Source of the DNA: Dillenia suffruticosa
Lineage: Eukaryota; Streptophyta; Magnoliopsida; Dilleniales; Dilleniaceae
Assembly: GCA_033439265.1 (NCBI GenBank)
Contig: JAVTVX010000010.1
Location: 2,976,001-3,040,000 of the forward strand
DNA length: 64,000 bases
Direction: 5' to 3'
The position numbers and the translations under genes were made by a program. Under the pieces are notes generated by a model that saw only the letters and a list, made by a program, of their open reading frames with translations, had not been told where the DNA came from and ran no database searches. Positions 58,278 to 64,000 of the stretch are shown in pieces (within the stretch, counting starts at the first letter, position 1; each line of letters opens with the position of its first letter).

Positions 58278-58931
58278 TGTATATCTGTTTTGGAGGTAGG
58301 TTTGGCTTTACTGATGATAACTCTACTGACTTGAACGGGTTGATTGGCCGTTTGTCGATCTTGATTAATCAGACTTACGAAGAATTGCCAAAAGGCATTC
58401 CGACGGGGAGACTACGGTACTCGAGTTAGAGAGCTTTGTTATAGTTTTGTGTGCTATGTGTAATTTCAGAGAGCGTATCTGGACGATAGGTTTAATGATA
58501 TATATATATATAGCTTCCGTGTATGAGTCTCATATGTTTCATGGCGTTAAAACTCTAATTTCATTATGGAGGAGTTTTGAAATTACGAGAATCATAGTAA
58601 GAAATTTTAAAAAATTTAAAATACTATTACACGAGAAAATTCAAATCACCAAAGATTTCTTTCCTCATTGACAGTAGTCAAAGGTTTCCTTCCCTACTAC
58701 AGGAGTTTGCCTCCACAATCTGAAGGAAGGTCAATATTATCTTTATTTGAACGGTGGCACCAAGCATCGAGGAAATTCAAAAGCCGATCAGGCAGCTACC
58801 GAGACGAGTCTGATGAGTATGTATCGAAAGAGGGCTGTGCCTACCCATCCGAAAGATAAATCTCATATTGACTACATGTTTTGATACGTTATGTCCAATG
58901 GGCTACAGATTTGAAGGATCTCAATTCTCAT
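58278..58931 (-). repeat. 5' LTR of the Tat element (right copy)
   Basis: It begins TGTATATCTG on the plus strand, next to the primer site, and aligns with 30180-30771. The far end is set where similarity to the left copy stops, after ATCTCAATTC. Confidence 0.75.
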
Positions 58932-59262
58932 AACAATGAATGAGCCTTTAGGCCATATTCCATCAGTTTCATAACTATTTTTTGAGCTAACTCATAATCA
59001 CAAGACTAATCAAGATACTAACTAAAAGATAACAACATTATGGCCATTTTAATACCAATTACTATTTCTTTTCTTACAAAAATTGGTTTATGAAAACTGA
59101 TTGAAGAAGTACAATATAGTCTAATTGTAGTTTCATTTGATAATAGAAGATTATTTAATACTTTTGAATACTAATATCACTTAATCTATTATGCGTTGAT
59201 AAAACACTGATGTGATAATTAATGTATGATGGGATTAGCCGATAAAGTTTCAGTATTAATAT
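58932..59262. other. Intergenic stretch
   Basis: No feature was recognised between the Tat LTR and the eIF1A pseudogene. Confidence 0.5.
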
Positions 59263-59522
59263 ACGAAGGCCAGCGAGGATGGTGTCACTGGCAGCGATCC
59301 AGACCCTCTTCTGCATACCCTCTTGTGAATCTTGCCACGAATGTGGCGGAGATGCTTGGAGCCGTCGATGCACATGGCTAGGCAACGGCCATTGCCAAGC
59401 ATGCGGAGGACCTGAATGTACTCTTGTCCGTCTTCCTTGAAGATGAGCTCTCTGTTCTTGTCGTCCGCTACGTTCTTTCCTCAGTTCCTATTCTTTCCTC
59501 TCTTTCCCTTGTTCTTCGTCAT
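59263..59522 (-). pseudogene. Translation initiation factor eIF1A pseudogene
   Basis: On the minus strand an ATG at 59522 is followed by MTKNKGKRGKNRN, a TGA, and [20 protein letters not shown], then [20 protein letters not shown] and [13 protein letters not shown]. After an extra 14 bp (GTATGCAGAAGAGG) the match resumes in another frame as [15 protein letters not shown]. This is the OB-fold core of eIF1A, the small protein that binds the 40S ribosomal A site and helps scanning. The acidic C-terminal half is missing. Upstream lies an old 5' leader (CTAGGGTTTG and GA-rich runs at 59530-59640). The nonsense codon, duplication and truncation make it non-functional. Confidence 0.88.
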
Positions 59523-61007
59523 AATTGATTTCTCTCTCTTTACAAACCCTAGTTCTATCTCTCTTTTCGAAACCCAAGAGTTTTTTTCTCTCTCTTTGAG
59601 ATGATCTCTCTCTCTCTCGGTCTCTCTGTCTATCTAAATTTGCGTTTGCGAGTGGACATCAAATGGATAGGGGAATACAAGTTTAGAAACGGCATCGTTT
59701 CAGGATTGGGCTGCGCGCAAACCAACTTTCCTAATAAATGATGTTATCTTATCCGAATAAATTTCTAGTTTACAGCTTAAAAATATTAATTCCAAATTTC
59801 TTTTGGTAATTCATCAAACCCTTCACTGCCACGTTAAATACACTTCTTTTTTTAACTTTAAAATTAATAGTTACAAAGAAATTTTAAGCGTCCGACGTGG
59901 AAAAAAAATCTCTATATAATGCTGATGTAGCATATTAAGATTTGTTAACAAGGAATACAATAAAATCTTATAATCCCCACAACAAAAAAAGTAACAAAAT
60001 CTTAAAAAAGAAAAATGGAAAAAAAATAATGTTGGTGACACAAATAATCAAACGATGGCCTCATGAAAGCTTCATTGTGATAATTAGATTTTTCAAAGAA
60101 TCAACCCTCAAACCACAATACATATCATATAAGAACTAAAGTCCTTTCTTAAACTTATCACTAGACCAAGTGTGGGGGCAAAATTAACAAATTCAAAATC
60201 CATATCATAATTCTTTACAATAGTGTACCACAGATCCAACCAACTATAAATTAAATATTATCGGTATATATTGATTAATTTTTAATTAAATTATAATATA
60301 TTTTAATAAATTTAAATAAATATTTAATTAAAATTTTATTAAACAATATTAATATAAACTATAACATAAAATTTGATTTTTTTTTTAAATCTATAATTTA
60401 CTTGTTTTATTTAGCATTGCTCTATTTGTTATTTATAATGATAAAAGAAAAGTCTATGGGGCATTTAATTTTCCAAGGGGGTGATGCAAATCCACGCTCT
60501 TTTCTTTGTGGTCTAGAGCACATTTTTGGACTCCAAAGACGAAGTTTTGGACTTTGATTTTTATGAGGGTGAACCGCGTGTCATATATCATTAAGGGTCA
60601 TGCAAATTCACAAGCTTTTCTTTCTGTTGAGAAAGAGAATTTTAGGAGATGACTTGCATTACCCTAGTAAAAAATCAAGGGTAAACATATTTAAAACATA
60701 ATAATTGAATTATGATAAAAATATATAAATATGATAAGAATATAATATACATTACGTAAAATTTTTGATAAAAATATCAATTGATTACGACGTCAACATA
60801 AAAAAGGAAAAGACTGTATAAGAGTGTATTAATGTAGATTTTCAGAAGACATCTCAAAAATATTTGTTAGCTCTAACGAGTTATTGTTAATTATGTAATT
60901 GTAGCAACCAACCTTCTTTTGGATAATTGATGGATAAATACAGAAAATAAAAATATTATTTTTAGAAAGACAAAAAAATAATAATATATTTTTTAAAATT
61001 GTGTATC

Positions 61008-61047
<40 letters not shown>

Positions 61048-62268
61048 TTTTAGGATATTCGGGTCAGATCCCACAATACTCAAATATTAAATATATCATT
61101 ATTTTAAATTTTTAAAATACAAAAATTTTATTATTTTAAATATTTGAACAGATTACACTTTTTTTTTTATTTTTTGAAGAATCACAAATTTTAAAGTTTA
61201 AAAGTTTAAAGGTTAAAATGTTATGCCTAAAAAAATATTCAAGTCTTGGGGGACATGGCCCCCCAAGAGTGTACGTGGCTCCAGCCCTGCTGAGCACGAA
61301 CCCCATTGTACCCCGGCCTGAATTTTACGTATGTGATGTCGTCAGCGTCACCCACGTCAGTCGTGCGATGATGTTGGAGTAGATGGAGGTCTCCACAACG
61401 TGGGAAGCATGAGTCCCATAGGTAGAAAATAGAGAGCGATTCATTTTCATGTGCTCAATTGACCTTGCAAAGTCTTATCCTCAGACCTCTTTTATTTTCT
61501 TAATCTCACAATTGACATAAAATATTTTTTTAATTTATCAAAAAATAATCAAAATATTTTTCATCTGATATATTACAAAGAAAATATATAAATTAAATTT
61601 TAGACTCAAAGACAAATGAAGTTACCTAAATTCATGCATATGATTTTGATTTTTAATCATCCATGATATACATAATTTGTATATAACCATTTTTGGCGAA
61701 GGGTAAATTCGGAGTTGGAGAAAATAATTTGAATTTTTCATAATTTTTCTTAGTAGAGAAAATTCAGAATTTGTCGAGTATGTACAAGGGATTTATATTT
61801 TGATATGTTAATAAACAAGTTACTACTAAACGTATGAATTTTGTTTTCAAAATTAAAAAAAAAAATAGATTTTTTATGATCCGAGGTTATAAGCGTCGGA
61901 TCATGTAAAATAATTGTTTTTTATGTTTATAATTTTGACCAGTAATTTTTTTATTATTTTATCTTACTTTTTAATATTTGTGTGCATTCCTAACATTATG
62001 ATCTTAGGTAATTATTCTCCCAAGAGAAGCATTTTTCTTTTGGAAAATATATTAACTTTAGTAGTTAATCGATTTGTTCTTACAAATATATATTTGTAGA
62101 AATATCAAATGTTCAAAATGTAATGATAGAATACTACATTTTCTTAATTATAGATTTTAAATTTGAATCATCGGAATAAAGAAATTAATAGATTTATAAG
62201 AGTCAGTCTCTTAATAGATTTCACTGCAATCAGATTAGATTAATTAGAATAAATTTGGGTATTGATCA

Positions 62269-62300
<32 letters not shown>

Positions 62301-62407
62301 TTGCAGAAATATTACTTTCCTTGAACAAGAGAGTGCGCGTGGTTAATGTAGTGTGAGAACATCCCGCGCTCGGTTTCCACCTCCATCGAGTATATAATGT
62401 GCTCTCT
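59523..62407. other. AT-rich intergenic stretch
   Basis: No gene was seen. It includes a (TA)n microsatellite at about 61012-61043, a compound (AT)n(GT)n at about 62269-62301, and a short GC-rich inverted repeat (CTTGGGGGACATGGCCCCCC at 61246-61265) of a kind often seen in decayed elements. Confidence 0.5.
62391..62398 (+). promoter_or_regulatory. TATA-like box beside the TRIM insertion
   Basis: TATATAAT lies 10 bp upstream of the TRIM. Past the TRIM a pyrimidine-rich leader-like stretch follows (TCATTCATAC, then CTCTCTCTCTCACTCAC near 63004-63022). It may be the core promoter of a host gene to the right, but no coding exon is visible. Confidence 0.4.
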
Positions 62408-62887
62408 TGTTACGAATCTCACATCGGATCTCCAAAAAATCATAAAGTAGTACTTAAATCTAATAGCCTCTCTCACCCAACAGGTCGATCTTTTGGACTG
62501 AGTTCTCCTATTGGCTTTGAGTCCATTACTTGGGTCCGTGACAAATTAGTATCAGGATTTCTAGTCTAACATGGAAAATGGTTACCTGAAAGAGGGTTAC
62601 CTGGAAAAGAGCTACCTGGTGTCAGAGTGAGAGCCGTCCAAAATGGAAAAGGGCTACCTAGTGTCGGAGTGAGAGCCATCCAAAGAGGAAAAGGGCTACC
62701 CGCCAGAGTGAGAGCCGTCTGTGGATGTTCGGCTTTTCAAGGGGAGAGTAATGTTACGAATCCCATATCAGATCTCCAAAAAATCATAAAATAGTATTTA
62801 AATCCAATAAACTTTCTCACCCAATAGGTCGATCTTTTGGGTAAAATTCTCCTATTTGGTTTGAGTCCATTACTTGGATCCGTGACA
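62408..62887 (+). mobile_element. Complete TRIM element with target duplication TCTCT
   Basis: Two 136-bp LTRs, 62408-62543 and 62752-62887, start TGTTACGAATC and end CGTGACA. Between them are a primer-site relic TTAGTATCAGG (62546-62556), an interior with CAGAGTGAGAGCC repeated three times, and the purine tract CAAGGGGAGAGTAA. The target duplication TCTCT lies at 62403-62407 and 62888-62892. At 480 bp with no gene, it depends fully on other elements. It is the same family as 26631-27092 but in opposite orientation. Confidence 0.95.
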
Positions 62888-63053
62888 TCTCTCTTCATTC
62901 ATACATTGATCTTCACGCATTGTGCGTTACATTATGCTTCTCCAACTCACTTCGTAGCAGCTACTCCCTCCCCACTTGTCTATTTTCTTGCTTTTCCCCC
63001 TCCTCTCTCTCTCTCTCACTCACATATTTGGGACTATTGATTTGTACGCCCAT

Positions 63054-64000
63054 TGTTGAGCATTTTGGTAATTAAGGAATGATGGGATAACTCACATTAT
63101 CCCATTTATCATCCCATTAATCATCATTTTAAGTAACTCCTTATTAAACCCTCATGATGTGAAAATAATTAACTCTTATGAATATTCTACGGGACATACT
63201 TGCTCTTCTCCCATTAAGAGACGGCTAAGGTTTTGGAGAAAAATGCACATATTCTCTTGAGAGAGAATGTTACGAGAGTTTAGGAAATTTTTCATAAGAA
63301 AATTTTCCTCGTTAAAGGATTCAATAGATGTTGAATTGAGGTGTCGTAGATATGCGATAATGGTTCGATTTTCGTGATCATCATAACCGGCAATTCGTTC
63401 GAAGGACATCGCAACGCTGTTGGATTTTGGAGACCCCATTGAGGTATTTACCTAAAATTTTGAATTATTTAATTTTTTACGCTTCCACATGCGCATGATG
63501 TGTCGATTAAATCCACATTGGTATCAGAGTGTTCGTTGGATTTAATTAAAAAATTTTCAGAATTATTTTCTAGTATAAAAAAAAATTAGGACTCGGATTA
63601 TGGATAAGTTTCATGAATCCGATCATATCCTGATATTACCCATAATGTGTAGATTACGAAAATAATTTTTTCGTAATTTTTGTAATACTTTAAGGCTATG
63701 AAATGTGAATCAAAAGTTTCGGACCCTAATGGTACCCGAAACTTAAAATATTAGATCTGTCGAGTTAGAGAACAAGTTGATCTATAATAATGACATAAAT
63801 GTGTTCCTTGCATTCTGATCTACATTTTGATATATTTTATTATGAGTTTCGGTTATTGGAAATTGGGTTTCAAAAATGGCCGCAAAGGGCTGAAACCTTG
63901 GATGCTAGAGTTGCCTAGATGAGAGCATAAATCCAACTAAAATTGAGTCAAAGATAGTTGGATGATGATTAGAGTAATTTTTTGGTGAAAACTGAGTGAA
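63054..64000 (+). mobile_element. 5' end of another LTR retrotransposon (LTR, primer site, start of interior), cut by window edge
   Basis: TTGGTATCAGAGTG at 63518-63531 is an initiator tRNA-Met primer site directly after ATCCACA, a plausible LTR end. The LTR probably starts at TGTTGAGCATTTTGG (63054), about 464 bp long, but this is a guess because no partner LTR is visible. The interior up to 64000 has no clear gag yet. A short minus-strand frame at 63176-63439 lies inside the LTR and is unlikely to be a gene. Confidence 0.65.

Larger units (their letters stand above)
30180..58931 (-). mobile_element. Tat-type Ty3/gypsy element, pol-deleted, split by a 22-kb nested insertion
   Basis: LTR-like repeats at 30180-30771 and 58278-58931 align along several hundred bp, for example GGTTGATTGGCCGT and ATGTCCAATGGG. 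On the minus strand the right copy is followed by the primer site TTGGTGCCATCTGTGG and a gag start codon at 58211. Gag continues on the far side of CACTA-A (35843 down to about 34240), then a protease remnant (about 34225-33640). RT, RNase H and integrase are absent. A 60-bp repeat array and an ORF on the opposite strand (30955-33169) fill the space before the left LTR. The gene order and the antisense ORF match the Tat/Grande/Retand group. LTRs are diverged and no target duplication was found, so the outer ends are approximate. Confidence 0.8.

Noticed and set aside
62408-62887. Cassandra-type TRIM
   Set aside because: No 5S rRNA-like internal promoter segment is visible in the LTRs.
63176-63439. 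Minus-strand 87-codon frame
   Set aside because: It lies within the inferred LTR before the primer site and shows no known domain.

Overview
This is nuclear DNA from a flowering plant, most likely a eudicot. The signs are GT-AG introns, a cinnamoyl-CoA-reductase-like gene with six exons, plant-type Ty1/copia, Ty3/gypsy, TRIM and CACTA elements, and an AT-rich background broken by GC-rich repeat islands. It is a transposon-dominated region. I found one intact host gene. Nothing in the sequence let me name the species.

Layout. 1-3345: the end of a Ty1/copia polyprotein and its LTR, followed by a decayed second copia copy. 3583-4041: remnant of a lectin-type receptor kinase. 5380-14549: a complete antisense LTR element with 2.7-kb LTRs, a non-coding interior (LARD-like) and target duplication ATAAA. 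14617-23682: a complete forward gypsy element with target duplication TGGAG, an intact gag ORF, a wrecked pol and almost identical LTRs. 24258-26382 (minus): the cinnamoyl-CoA-reductase-like gene, 328 aa, with a TATA box and a TRIM element just upstream. 27093-30179: AT-rich spacer.

30180-58931 is a three-level nest. The outer layer is a minus-strand Tat-type gypsy element with gag, a protease remnant and an extra ORF on the opposite strand, but no RT, RNase H or integrase. Its gag is split by a CACTA-like transposon (CACTA-A, 35844-57816, TTA duplication). Removing CACTA-A on paper rejoins the gag reading frame. CACTA-A in turn carries a second CACTA element (CACTA-B, 37637-47807, AGA duplication) with recognisable but disabled transposase genes.

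58932-64000: spacer, an eIF1A pseudogene, a complete 480-bp TRIM (target duplication TCTCT) inserted just downstream of a TATA-like box, and the 5' end of another LTR retrotransposon that runs off the right edge.

How the parts relate: the host gene is an isolated short-chain reductase. Most of the rest is a layered record of insertions. Several elements (LARD, gag-only gypsy, TRIMs, pol-less Tat, CACTA-A) lack the enzymes they need and must have moved with proteins from other copies. All positions and alignments were read by eye, so boundaries without target duplications are approximate.
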